From assembly GCA_019828565.1 (NCBI GenBank), contig JAHDYR010000001.1:434001-498000 (forward strand): 64,000 nucleotides of DNA, given 5' to 3'. A program made the position numbers and the translations under genes. Position 1 is the first letter of the stretch. Every line of letters begins with the position of its first letter. Of the stretch, positions 22,205 through 33,973 are shown piece after piece. The notes under the pieces are model-generated. The model was not told the DNA's origin and searched no databases. It worked only from the letters and a program-made list of their open reading frames with translations. Source of the stretch: Carpediemonas membranifera. Lineage: Eukaryota; Fornicata.

Positions 22205-22975
22205 ATAAGGAACACCACATCCAGAAAGGGGGCAGGGAAGCATAGACTCTGGGATCAAGGGGAGACCCCCATGTTTCCCAGGGAGAGGGCAGGGCCAGGG
22301 ACAGAGGAAATCCATCAATTGGATGGTTGCACCACTCGCGGTGAACCTAAGGAAACTGCAGGGACTGAGCATGGGATACGGGGGACATGACGTCCCCGCC
22401 GCCCTTGTGAACGATAGAGGGACGCTGGGAAGTGTAGCACAAGAGAACTATCATAAGGGGTACTAGGCCTTGCAGATCTAGAGTCTGTGTTAGCCCTAGC
22501 CCACGCCGCCTAACAGGGGTAGATGAGAGGGACTTAGTTGCTTTCCCCGCCCACGGGTAGGCCACTTAACAGGGTCGTGGGGGCACTGAACAGGGAATCT
22601 GGAAAGAGGAGAGGGTGCCATGCTTGAACGACCCCGTAGGGACTGCAGGGAATCAGGGAGTGCTATAGAGAAGGTCTTGCAGGACAAACCTGCCTGTGGA
22701 AGCACCGAGGACAGACCCCCAGGCTCCCTGGAAGCTGCCGGGTTTACAGGGAGACAGGAAAGCGCTCAGCGCACGGAGATGGCGAAGGCCTATGAGGGGA
22801 AGTGAAATCGGGAGTGAGCGGAAGCAGTAGCACCGAATCGCTCGTTGGACGCAGCTGACAAGTCCAATCGCAGGGAGGAGGCAGCGCCCCGGGGAACTCG
22901 GCTCCAGTAATAAGGGAGATCAGCCTAAGTAACCGGGGCCCGATACCAGGCACCATAAATTTTCTTTCTTTCTTT
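22205..22975 (+). other. LINE B 3' untranslated region with (TTTC)n tail
   Basis: 771 bp of non-coding DNA, extremely rich in CAGGG, ending AAATTTTCTTTCTTTCTTT directly at the 13-bp target duplication. A simple-repeat tail instead of poly(A) marks the priming end of reverse transcription in several LINE clades. Confidence 0.7.
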
Positions 22976-22988
22976 CTGAGTTTCCCTT
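22976..22988. repeat. LINE B target duplication, right copy (13 bp)
   Basis: Same 13 bp as 10234-10246. Confidence 0.9.
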
Positions 22989-24172
22989 GGATCTCGCTCT
23001 TCGGGATATGGATTGAGGATATTCCTTCCTCGGCGACTGTGCTATTTCTAGCGGCAATGGCGTTGAGTTCTTCTTCAATAACGCATAGGTATTCGTTGTT
23101 GGCAAGGAATTCGTCGTTTGCTTCCTCCTTGTTGGCCCTCTTCTCGGAACGGAAAGACATGTGGAACCCCTCGTTCGAGAGGAATCCCAGTGATCTGAGG
23201 TCCTTGGTACCCATAATAAGCTTCTCCTGCGTACCATCCAGCACGTAGAACCTGATCTTACAGACGATGTCCATCTTCTCGAGATGGGTAAATCGCACCG
23301 TCAACCGTTCTCGCGGGATCGACGTTGAGGGCAGTCGTTGTCGTAATGCTGCCCTTGGCAGAAGCGGCAGGGTCGAAAGGGCTTCTTGGTGGCCTTGGAG
23401 CTGGTCTCGCCCGGTGGGCGGGAGCCGACGGTCGTCGTCTTGTTGATCGTGGAGCTAGTGGGGGCGCTGTCAGGGGAGTCCGTGGTGGGCGTGTTCTCGT
23501 CTTCCACCGAAGCTACTATCTTAGCTAGTTTCATGAGCTCGTTGATGTTCTTCGGCTTGATGAGCGTTCTTTCGAGTTCGAGCTTCTTGTAGAACACCTT
23601 GGGTTTGAGGCGGTACATAAAGGCCTTACAGAGGACCTTGTCGAAGTGTTCCGCTCTCAGGGCGGCTAGCTCGCTGTCGGAGGCTGGTCTTTCTTGCTCC
23701 TTCTTGACAGCATTTCCTTCGTCGTCGAGGACGGCGACAGTCTCTTCACGCGCCTCTGTAGCGGCGAGAGGGCGTGGTTAAGGGCCGTTTCACGGCAGGC
23801 AACCTCTTTCACGAGGTCGGTGTACTCAGAAAAGTCGGCGCAGTAGTTTCTCATGGCCGCTGAGCGATTGAGTCCCTTGCTAGTTAAAGGACAGTCAATT
23901 GCATCAACGGCGTCCTTCAAGGCTCCCAAGGACTTCGGGATAGCCTCACTGCGTAGGTAAGTAATCGTCTGCTCGAGGGAAAGCTCTTCAATGCTCTTCC
24001 CTTGATTAAACTCTTCAGCGGCGCGTTGGAGCGATTCAGGCAGAAGCACCCCAGGCGGGAAATCAGCGTTTTGTGCCACCCAAATGCGCGCGGCCCGTTT
24101 GAAGTCACGAATGGCCGGGAGAGTTATCTTTTTGGGATCAAGGCTCGGCACATCTACAGTAATGTTAACCAT
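22989..24172 (-). pseudogene. Element A gag and partial protease
   Basis: Gag starts MVNITVDVPSLDPKK (ATG 24172-24170), 15 nt after the palindrome-TTTC leader. It has an alpha-helical capsid-like region, a frame change near 23765, a linker, and a zinc knuckle CRFCQGQHYDNDC. After RSRENG a stop follows and the frame resumes as TVRFTHLEKMDIVCKIRFYVLDG...MGTKDLRSLGF, the C-terminal half of a retropepsin. The N-terminal half with the catalytic D(T/S)G is missing, so the element lacks a working protease and would need one supplied by another element. Confidence 0.8.
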
Positions 24173-24186
24173 GCCCAGTCGTCCAG

Positions 24187-24200
24187 AAAGTGATCACTTT
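24187..24200 (-). promoter_or_regulatory. 14-bp palindrome AAAGTGATCACTTT at the primer-binding position of element A
   Basis: Perfect palindrome touching the 5' LTR. Its right half continues as TTTC, as in element F (GTGATCACTTTC), although the LTRs of A and F are unrelated. See the finding on palindromic leaders. Confidence 0.6.
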
Positions 24201-24275
24201 GTGTCGGAACTATTTAATAAGGTAAACCTGCTTGGTGGTAATAATGGCCACAACTATTCTGGAGCCCCACGACAC
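24201..24275 (-). repeat. Element A 5' LTR (75 bp)
   Basis: Identical to 7381-7455. Confidence 0.92.
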
Positions 24276-27200
24276 AGCTACTGGCGTGGGAAATGGGCTG
24301 GAAGCGGCCACCATCGCAGGCCTGGGCGTAGATGTGGGGCTGCCCGTCGTTGGGGACGAAGTAGCCCGGCGTCGTGTCGAGGCAGAACTCCTTGCCGTGT
24401 TCAGGCTGGTACTGGCCGGCATTACACGGAAATTGGACCGCCGAGGCGTTTCTAGGGACGTGATACCCAGCGTCTGCATCTAAGCAGCCGTCAGTCTCCG
24501 CGGCCGGTTGATACGTGCCATTGACGCACCACCGTTGCCTCGTGTGGTCAGTGTCGAGCACGTAGTACCCTGGATCTGACAGCTTGCAGTCGGTCATGCC
24601 GGTCTCGTCAGAGTAGCGGCCGGTCAGGCAAGGGTCGCACATACTCATCCCGGTGTAGGTCTGGTGATAGCCCAGGTCGCACGGGGTCTGGGCCGGGTGG
24701 GGCTGGCCGTCGTTGGGGACGTAGTGGCCCTTGCTCGCGATGACACAACGGTCCTGCATTCTGTCGGGCTGATACTTGCCATCGAAGCATGGGAGCTCTC
24801 GCGTGTGGTCGGAATCGCTCACGAACCACCCAGGGTCCGCCATCTTGCAGGCCACCTGTGTCGGGTCAGTCGTGTAGTTGCCGACACCGCACGTTGGGCA
24901 GGACGGCTGGGCTCGGTCCGGTTGGAAGGACCCTGGCGCGCATTGTGTCTGCTGTAGGTGGGGCTTGTTGTCGTCAGGGACGTAGTAGCCGGGGGCAGAC
25001 TCGATGCAGACGGCCTTGGCTGACTCTGGCTGATAGTGGCCGTCATCACACACCAGCTGCTGCGTGTGATCAGCGTCTTTCACATACCACCCGGCTGTAG
25101 CAGGATTGCAGTCGACCGTCGCGGTGACGTTAGTGTAATAACCCGACTCACACGTGACACAGTGACTCTGACCGACCGCGTCCTGGTGCTTGCCCTTGGC
25201 ACAGGCTGTCTGGCTCGGATGGGCCTCGGCCTTGTCGGGCACGAAGTAGCCCTTGCTGGCTACCACGCATTCGCTCTGGCCCTCCTTCGGCTGGTACTTG
25301 CCGTTGTAGCATGGCAGCTGCGTCGGGTGAGGCGTCTTTGCAGCAGTATCGTCGGCACGGTAGTAGCCAGCGCTGGTGGTCTTGCAGCCGCTCTTGCCAG
25401 TCTCGTCCTGGTACTTCCCGCCCATGTCACACGGGTCCTGTGTCGCGTGTGGTCGACTGTCCTTCGGCACGTGATACCCCCTTGTCCGCCGGGTCACAGT
25501 TGGCCTGACCGGTCTTGGCCTGCCACGTGCCGTTGTCACAATAGTCCTGGGTTGCATGCGGTTTCCCATCGGATGGGACGAAACAACCCTTGTCCGCTGT
25601 TAAGCAACTGTCCTGGCCTTCATTAGGCTGGTACTTTCCGTCATCGCATGGCAGCTCCTCGGCTCGGTCGCTGTCTGGCACGTAGTAACCGGCTCTGGCG
25701 GGCAGACAGTCGGCCTCGCCTGTAGTGGGGGCATAGTGGCCGATGGGGCACATGGTACACCGCGTCTCGTGCGGCTTGTCCTGGTACTGGCCGTCTGGGC
25801 ACGGGATGGGACGAAGGTGGGGTTCACCGTCGTCAGGAACATAGTACCCGGGCTGGGTCTCGAGACACTTGCTCTGTGCAGGTTTAGGCTGGTACATGCC
25901 ACTGTCACACACCACCTGCTCACCGTGGTTGCCGTCATAAACATACCACCCGGCTGTAGCAGGATTGCAGTCGACCGTCGCGGTGACGTTAGTGTAATAA
26001 CCCGACTCACACGTGACACAGTGACTCTGACCGACCGCGTCCTGGTGCTTGCCCCTTGGCACAGGCTGTCTGGCTCGGATGGGCCTCGGCCTTGTCGGGC
26101 ACGAAGTAGCCCTTGCTGGCTACCACGCATTCGCTCTGGCCCTCCTTCGGCTGGTACTTGCCGTTGTAGCATGGCAGCTGCGTCGGGTGAGGCGTCTTTG
26201 CAGCAGTATCGTCGGCACGGTAGTAGCCAGCGCTGGTGGTCTTGCAGCCGCTCTTGCCAGTCTCGTCCTGGTACTTCCCGCCCATGTCACACGGGTCCTG
26301 TGTCGCGTGTGGTCGACTGTCCTTCGGCACGTGATACCCCTTGTCCGCCGGGTCACAGTTGGCCTGACCGGTCTTGGCCTGCCACGTGCCGTTGTCACAA
26401 TAGTCCTGGGTTGCATGCGGTTTCCCATCGGATGGGACGAAACAACCCTTGTCCGCTGTTAAGCAACTGTCCTGGCCTTCATTAGGCTGGTACTTTCCGT
26501 CATCGCATGGCAGCTCCTCGGCTCGGTCGCTGTCTGGCACGTAGTAACCGGCTCTGGCGGGCAGACAGTCGGCCTCGCCTGTAGTGGGGGCATAGTGGCC
26601 GATGGGGCACATGGTACACCGCGTCTCGTGCGGCTTGTCCTGGTACTGGCCGTCTGGGCACGGGATGGGACGAAGGTGGGGTTCACCGTCGTCAGGAACA
26701 TAGTACCCGGGCTGGGTCTCGAGACACTTGCTCTGTGCAGGTTTAGGCTGGTACATGCCACTGTCACACACCACCTGCTCACCGTGGTTGCCGTCATAAA
26801 CATACCACCCGGCTGTAGCAGGATTGCAGTCGACCGTCGCGGTGACGTTAGTGTAATAACCCGACTCACACGTGACACAGTGACTCTGACCGACCGCGTC
26901 CTGGTGCTTGCCCTTGGCACAGGCTGTCTGGCTCGGATGGGCCTCGGCCTTGTCGGGCACGAAGTAGCCCTTGCTGGCTACCACGCATTCGCTCTGGCCC
27001 TCCTTCGGCTGGTACTTGCCGTTGTAGCATGGCAGCTGCGTCGGGTGAGGCGTCTTTGCAGCAGTATCGTCGGCACGGTTGTAGCCAGCGCTGGTGGTCT
27101 TGCAGCCGCTCTTGCCAGTCTCGTCCTGGTACTTCCCGCCCATGTCACACGGGTCCTGTGTCGCGTGTGGTCGACTGTCCTTCGGCACGTGATACCCCTT

Positions 27201-30200
27201 GTCCGCCGGGTCACAGTTGGCCTGACCGGTCTTGGCCTGCCACGTGCCGTTGTCACAATAGTCCTGGGTTGCATGCGGTTTCCCATCGGATGGGACGAAA
27301 CAACCCTTGTCCGCTGTTAAGCAACTGTCCTGGCCTTCATTAGGCTGGTACTTTCCGTCATCGCATGGCAGCTCCTCGGCTCGGTCGCTGTCTGGCACGT
27401 AGTAACCGGCTCTGGCGGGCAGACAGTCGGCCTCGCCTGTAGTGGGGGCATAGTGGCCGATGGGGCACATGGTACACCGCGTCTCGTGCGGCTTGTCCTG
27501 GTACTGGCCGTCTGGGCACGGGATGGGACGAAGGTGGGGTTCACCGTCGTCAGGAACATAGTACCCGGGCTGGGTCTCGAGACACTTGCTCTGTGCAGGT
27601 TTAGGCTGGTACATGCCACTGTCACACACCACCTGCTCACCGTGGTTGCCGTCATAAACATACCACCCGGCTGTAGCAGGATTGCAGTCGACCGTCGCGG
27701 TGACGTTAGTGTAATAACCCGACTCACACGTGACACAGTGACTCTGACCGACCGCGTCCTGGTGCTTGCCCTTGGCACAGGCTGTCTGGCTCGGATGGGC
27801 CTCGGCCTTGTCGGGCACGAAGTAGCCCTTGCTGGCTACCACGCATTCGCTCTGGCCCTCCTTCGGCTGGTACTTGCCGTTGTAGCATGGCAGCTGCGTC
27901 GGGTGAGGCGTCTTTGCAGCAGTATCGTCGGCACGGTAGTAGCCAGCGCTGGTGGTCTTGCAGCCGCTCTTGCCAGTCTCGTCCTGGTACTTCCCGCCCA
28001 TGTCACACGGGTCCTGTGTCGCGTGTGGTCGACTGTCCTTCGGCACGTGATACCCCCTTGTCCGCCGGGTCACAGTTGGCCTGACCGGTCTTGGCCTGCC
28101 ACGTGCCGTTGTCACAATAGTCCTGGGTTGCATGCGGTTTCCCATCGGATGGGACGAAACAACCCTTGTCCGCTGTTAAGCAACTGTCCTGGCCTTCATT
28201 AGGCTGGTACTTTCCGTCATCGCATGGCAGCTCCTCGGCTCGGTCGCTGTCTGGCACGTAGTAACCGGCTCTGGCGGGCAGACAGTCGGCCTAGCCTGTA
28301 GTGGGGGCATAGTGGCCGATGGGGCACATGGTACACCGCGTCTCGTGCGGCTTGTCCTGGTACTGGCCGTCTGGGCACGGGATGGGACGAAGGTGGGGTT
28401 CACCGTCGTCAGGAACATAGTACCCGGGCTGGGTCTCGAGACACTTGCTCTGTGCAGGTTTAGGCTGGTACATGCCACTGTCACACACCACCTGCTCACC
28501 GTGGTTGCCGTCATAAACATACCACCCGGCTGTAGCAGGATTGCAGTCGACCGTCGCGGTGACGTTAGTGTAATAACCCGACTCACACGTGACACAGTGA
28601 CTCTGACCGACCGCGTCCTGGTGCTTGCCCTTGGCACAGGCTGTCTGGCTCGGATGGGCCTCGGCCTTGTCGGGCACGAAGTAGCCCTTGCTGGCTACCA
28701 CGCATTCGCTCTGGCCCTCCTTCGGCTGGTACTTGCCGTTGTAGCATGGCAGCTGCGTCGGGTGAGGCGTCTTTGCAGCAGTATCGTCGGCACGGTAGTA
28801 GCCAGCGCTGGTGGTCTTGCAGCCGCTCTTGCCAGTCTCGTCCTGGTACTTCCCGCCCATGTCACACGGGTCCTGTGTCGCGTGTGGTCGACTGTCCTTC
28901 GGCACGTGATACCCCTTGTCCGCCGGGTCACAGTTGGCCTGACCGGTCTTGGCCTGCCACGTGCCGTTGTCACAATAGTCCTGGGTTGCATGCGGTTTCC
29001 CATCGGATGGGACGAAACAACCCTTGTCCGCTGTTAAGCAACTGTCCTGGCCTTCATTAGGCTGGTACTTTCCGTCATCGCATGGCAGCTCCTCGGCTCG
29101 GTCGCTGTCTGGCACGTAGTAACCGGCTCTGGCGGGCAGACAGTCGGCCTCGCCTGTAGTGGGGGCATAGTGGCCGATGGGGCACATGGTACACCGCGTC
29201 TCGTGCGGCTTGTCCTGGTACTGGCCGTCTGGGCACGGGATGGGACGAAGGTGGGGTTCACCGTCGTCAGGAACATAGTACCCGGGCTGGGTCTCGAGAC
29301 ACTTGCTCTGTGCAGGTTTAGGCTGGTACATGCCACTGTCACACACCACCTGCTCACCGTGGTTGCCGTCATAAACATACCACCCGGCTGTAGCAGGATT
29401 GCAGTCGACCGTCGCGGTGACGTTAGTGTAATAACCCGACTCACACGTGACACAGTGACTCTGACCGACCGCGTCCTGGTGCTTGCCCTTGGCACAGGCT
29501 GTCTGGCTCGGATGGGCCTCGGCCTTGTCGGGCACGAAGTAGCCCTTGCTGGCTACCACGCATTCGCTCTGGCCCTCCTTCGGCTGGTACTTGCCGTTGT
29601 AGCATGGCAGCTGCGTCGGGTGAGGCGTCTTTGCAGCAGTATCGTCGGCACGGTAGTAGCCAGCGCTGGTGGTCTTGCAGCCGCTCTTGCCAGTCTCGTC
29701 CTGGTACTTCCCGCCCATGTCACACGGGTCCTGTGTCGCGTGTGGTCGACTGTCCTTCGGCACGTGATACCCCTTGTCCGCCGGGTCACAGTTGGCCTGA
29801 CCGGTCTTGGCCTGCCACGTGCCGTTGTCACAATAGTCCTGGGTTGCATGCGGTTTCCCATCGGATGGGACGAAACAACCCTTGTCCGCTGTTAAGCAAC
29901 TGTCCTGGCCTTCATTAGGCTGGTACTTTCCGTCATCGCATGGCAGCTCCTCGGCTCGGTCGCTGTCTGGCACGTAGTAACCGGCTCTGGCGGGCAGACA
30001 GTCGGCCTCGCCTGTAGTGGGGGCATAGTGGCCGATGGGGCACATGGTACACCGCGTCTCGTGCGGCTTGTCCTGGTACTGGCCGTCTGGGCACGGGATG
30101 GGACGAAGGTGGGGTTCACCGTCGTCAGGAACATAGTACCCGGGCTGGGTCTCGAGACACTTGCTCTGTGCAGGTTTAGGCTGGTACATGCCACTGTCAC

Positions 30201-33200
30201 ACACCACCTGCTCACCGTGGTTGCCGTCATAAACATACCACCCGGCTGTAGCAGGATTGCAGTCGACCGTCGCGGTGACGTTAGTGTAATAACCCGACTC
30301 ACACGTGACACAGTGACTCTGACCGACCGCGTCCTGGTGCTTGCCCTTGGCACAGGCTGTCTGGCTCGGATGGGCCTCGGCCTTGTCGGGCACGAAGTAG
30401 CCCTTGCTGGCTACCACGCATTCGCTCTGGCCCTCCTTCGGCTGGTACTTGCCGTTGTAGCATGGCAGCTGCGTCGGGTGAGGCGTCTTTGCAGCAGTAT
30501 CGTCGGCACGGTAGTAGCCAGCGCTGGTGGTCTTGCAGCCGCTCTTGCCAGTCTCGTCCTGGTACTTCCCGCCCATGTCACACGGGTCCTGTGTCGCGTG
30601 TGGTCGACTGTCCTTCGGCACGTGATACCCCTTGTCCGCCGGGTCACAGTTGGCCTGACCGGTCTTGGCCTGCCACGTGCCGTTGTCACAATAGTCCTGG
30701 GTTGCATGCGGTTTCCCATCGGATGGGACGAAACAACCCTTGTCCGCTGTTAAGCAACTGTCCTGGCCTTCATTAGGCTGGTACTTTCCGTCATCGCATG
30801 GCAGCTCCTCGGCTCGGTCGCTGTCTGGCACGTAGTAACCGGCTCTGGCGGGCAGACAGTCGGCCTCGCCTGTAGTGGGGGCATAGTGGCCGATGGGGCA
30901 CATGGTACACCGCGTCTCGTGCGGCTTGTCCTGGTACTGGCCGTCTGGGCACGGGATGGGACGAAGGTGGGGTTCACCGTCGTCAGGAACATAGTACCCG
31001 GGCTGGGTCTCGAGACACTTGCTCTGTGCAGGTTTAGGCTGGTACATGCCACTGTCACACACCACCTGCTCACCGTGGTTGCCGTCATAAACATACCACC
31101 CGGCTGTAGCAGGATTGCAGTCGACCGTCGCGGTGACGTTAGTGTAATAACCCGACTCACACGTGACACAGTGACTCTGACCGACCGCGTCCTGGTGCTT
31201 GCCCTTGGCACAGGCTGTCTGGCTCGGATGGGCCTCGGCCTTGTCGGGCACGAAGTAGCCCTTGCTGGCTACCACGCATTCGCTCTGGCCCTCCTTCGGC
31301 TGGTACTTGCCGTTGTAGCATGGCAGCTGCGTCGGGTGAGGCGTCTTTGCAGCAGTATCGTCGGCACGGTAGTAGCCAGCGCTGGTGGTCTTGCAGCCGC
31401 TCTTGCCAGTCTCGTCCTGGTACTTCCCGCCCATGTCACACGGGTCCTGTGTCGCGTGTGGTCGACTGTCCTTCGGCACGTGATACCCCTTGTCCGCCGG
31501 GTCACAGTTGGCCTGACCGGTCTTGGCCTGCCACGTGCCGTTGTCACAATAGTCCTGGGTTGCATGCGGTTTCCCATCGGATGGGACGAAACAACCCTTG
31601 TCCGCTGTTAAGCAACTGTCCTGGCCTTCATTAGGCTGGTACTTTCCGTCATCGCATGGCAGCTCCTCGGCTCGGTCGCTGTCTGGCACGTAGTAACCGG
31701 CTCTGGCGGGCAGACAGTCGGCCTCGCCTGTAGTGGGGGCATAGTGGCCGATGGGGCACATGGTACACCGCGTCTCGTGCGGCTTGTCCTGGTACTGGCC
31801 GTCTGGGCACGGGATGGGACGAAGGTGGGGTTCACCGTCGTCAGGAACATAGTACCCGGGCTGGGTCTCGAGACACTTGCTCTGTGCAGGTTTAGGCTGG
31901 TACATGCCACTGTCACACACCACCTGCTCACCGTGGTTGCCGTCATAAACATACCACCCGGCTGTAGCAGGATTGCAGTCGACCGTCGCGGTGACGTTAG
32001 TGTAATAACCCGACTCACACGTGACACAGTGACTCTGACCGACCGCGTCCTGGTGCTTGCCCTTGGCACAGGCTGTCTGGCTCGGATGGGCCTCGGCCTT
32101 GTCGGGCACGAAGTAGCCCTTGCTGGCTACCACGCATTCGCTCTGGCCCTCCTTCGGCTGGTACTTGCCGTTGTAGCATGGCAGCTGCGTCGGGTGAGGC
32201 GTCTTTGCAGCAGTATCGTCGGCACGGTAGTAGCCAGCGCTGGTGGTCTTGCAGCCGCTCTTGCCAGTCTCGTCCTGGTACTTCCCGCCCATGTCACACG
32301 GGTCCTGTGTCGCGTGTGGTCGACTGTCCTTCGGCACGTGATACCCCTTGTCCGCCGGGTCACAGTTGGCCTGACCGGTCTTGGCCTGCCACGTGCCGTT
32401 GTCACAATAGTCCTGCGCGGCGTGAGCCTTGCCGTCGTCGGGGACATGGAATCCCGCCGAGGCCTCGACACACGCGCTCTGGCCCTCCTTCGGCTGGTAT
32501 TTGCTGTTATGACAAGGCCGTTGCTTCGTGTGGTCATCACCAGTGACGTGATACCCCGGCGATGCCTTGATGCATTCCAACGCATCCTCACCCGAATATT
32601 GGCCGGTCGGGCAGGCGGTACAGGTCTGCTCGTCAGAGGCGAATGTGCCCGGTGGGCATACCTCCTCGTCAGTGTAGACGGCTCCGGCCCCGGTGCTCTC
32701 ATCTACGGCCCCGGCGACGATCATGTTCTTATCCATGAAGACGGCGTTGCCAAGGTGGGCCTGGTTCCCCAGCGAAGAGATGGGCGCCATCTTCTGATTG
32801 TATGCCCATGATCCGACGTGCTTGTAGAGGTAGAGAGCCCCGCTGTCGGTGGCGTCGCCGTCGTCGAGCGGGGCTCCGATCGTCAGGTAATGTCCGAACA
32901 CCCCAACCGAGCTGCCGAAGTGATCCTTCGCATTGGGGTCGGGGGCCGAGACCTGTTGCTCCTCCTTCCATGACCCGCTCGCCAGGTTATAAATATAGAC
33001 CATACCCGTCTCCTCCTTGCCGCTGTGGGAGCAGTAGGGCGCTCCGATGGCGACCCGGGCATTGTCGGTCGCTACAGCCGTGCCGAACTGCTCGCCGGCG
33101 ACGTAACCCTGCCACAGTAGGTTGTTGTACCATCTCTTGCCGTCATGGTTCCAGACGTAGACAGCACCGTTATTACCGCTACGGGGAGCGCCGATGAAAG

Positions 33201-33849
33201 CAAAATCGCCACTGAGGGCCACAGACCGGCCATATTGCATGGTGAGGCTGGCGCTGCGTGCAGACAGCTTGGCTTCACTGCTCCATTCCCCGCCAGAGAG
33301 GGTGAAGACGTAGGCGTCAAACGTGCCCGTCCCCGTCGTCTTGGCGAGGTAGGGCTGGCCTACAAGAAGGGTGTTCCCCTCCAGATCCAATGCATAGCCA
33401 AAGTTGGCGGCGTCAGCCTTGTTGCTGGCTTGCAGCATCTGGGTCTGGGTGAATTTCAGCCCGTCACGCTCGAACGTGTACACAGCGCCCTGGCCGTTTG
33501 AGAAGTGGCTGGCCCCAACTATGAGCCAGCTATCGTCTAGGCGGACAGCACTGCCGAAGTTGTCCTGCGCGTGGCCGTTGCTGGCGTGGTGCTGCTTTTG
33601 CTGGCTCCACGCAATTCTGCCCAAGTCCTTGGTGAAGACGTATACGCTGCCTTTCTCTGACTCGGTGCCAATGGCTCCAACAACCATGACCTCGCCGTCA
33701 AGGGCAATGGCCCAGCCAAATCCGTCGTTCGGGTGGCTGTTGGCAGCAGTGAGGTGGTATGAAGCATCCTTGCCTGAAACAGGAGCGATCAGGGACACGA
33801 TAAGCACTATCACTACCAGGAGACGCATCATCGTAGCGATCCTGCTCAT
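24276..33849 (-). pseudogene. Giant surface protein gene, 5' part: signal peptide, FG-GAP propeller, Cys-rich repeats
   Basis: ATG at 33849-33847 (an in-frame GTG lies two codons upstream). Residues 1-27 are a signal peptide (LLVVIVLIVSLIAPVSG). Residues about 30-400 are seven FG-GAP/integrin-alpha-like blades (GFGWAIALDGEVMVVGA, NFGSAVRLDDSWLIVGA, FGYALDLEGNTLLVGQ). Then come Cys-rich modules of the GCC2/GCC3 (ephrin-receptor-like) type, C..GKYQP..GQ..C....GYYVPD, mostly inside the 858-bp array. Intact, the gene would encode about 3,500 residues and end with the membrane anchor at 6394. As read there is a TAG (28291-28293, GAG in the other units) and three one-base C insertions (25477-25481, 26052-26055, 28053-28057), besides element A. 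A cell-surface adhesion or recognition role is inferred from the architecture. Confidence 0.88.
25083..32413 (-). repeat. 858-bp tandem repeat array, about 8.5 units
   Basis: The same 858-bp (286-codon) unit is repeated with period 858 (859 where a C is inserted). Each unit encodes seven Cys-rich modules. Units are almost identical at nucleotide level, including third positions; I saw only one substitution at about 27078, the TAG at 28291 and three C-run changes. Outside the array, related modules (24290-25080 and 32414-32640) are well diverged. Confidence 0.95.
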
Positions 33850-33973
33850 AGCCACCGATCGTCGTCAATCTTCCACGATCACTTTCGACAGGTCAAGTCT
33901 GGTCAGATCGCTTACTGGCCACCCGAGCCATGCGTTCTGCCAGGACGGGCCTCTGACCCGGTGCGGCAGGAAT

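Larger units (their letters stand above)
10247..22975 (+). mobile_element. Element B: APE-type LINE inserted in element A
   Basis: A plus-strand non-LTR retrotransposon flanked by a 13-bp target duplication (10234-10246, 22976-22988). After removal of element C it is about 8.4 kb: a 5' UTR, ORF1 carrying a DEDDh exonuclease-like domain, a structured inter-ORF region, ORF2 with apurinic-type endonuclease, RT and Cys-rich end, and a 3' UTR ending in repeated TTTC. It is full length at the 5' end as far as can be judged, but ORF2 has at least three frame changes, so it is unlikely to be active as read here. Confidence 0.9.
7381..24275 (-). mobile_element. Element A: Ty3/Gypsy chromovirus inserted in the surface-protein gene
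   Basis: Bounded by identical 75-bp LTRs (7381-7455, 24201-24275) with GTGTCG/CGACAC ends and a 4-bp target duplication AGCT (7377-7380, 24276-24279). Reading on the minus strand: 5' LTR, a 14-bp palindrome, gag, a partial protease, [LINE B insertion], RT-RNase H-integrase-chromodomain, a polypurine tract (CCCGGGGGAGAGG), 3' LTR. Removing LINE B leaves about 4.15 kb, the right size for a compact Ty3/Gypsy element. Identical LTRs suggest recent insertion, although the LTR is too short to date it well. Confidence 0.92.

Noticed and set aside
7381-24275. Reading GTGTCG...CGACAC as terminal inverted repeats of a DNA transposon
   Set aside because: The full 75 bp are directly repeated at both ends, next to a polypurine tract and a retroelement gag-pol; short inverted ends are normal for LTRs.
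25083-32413. CRISPR-like or satellite array
   Set aside because: The period is 858 bp, it is coding in one frame without spacers, and it lies in a eukaryotic gene.
25736-32811. Long plus-strand open frames (241-355 codons) repeated along the 858-bp array
   Set aside because: They are exact antisense shadows of the Cys-rich coding repeat, recur with its period, and lack any domain; they are caused by codon bias on the coding strand.
33404-33973. Upstream extension of the SMC frame to 33404
   Set aside because: That part is antisense to the FG-GAP and signal-peptide coding sequence and shows no SMC similarity; the N-terminus is placed at 33974.
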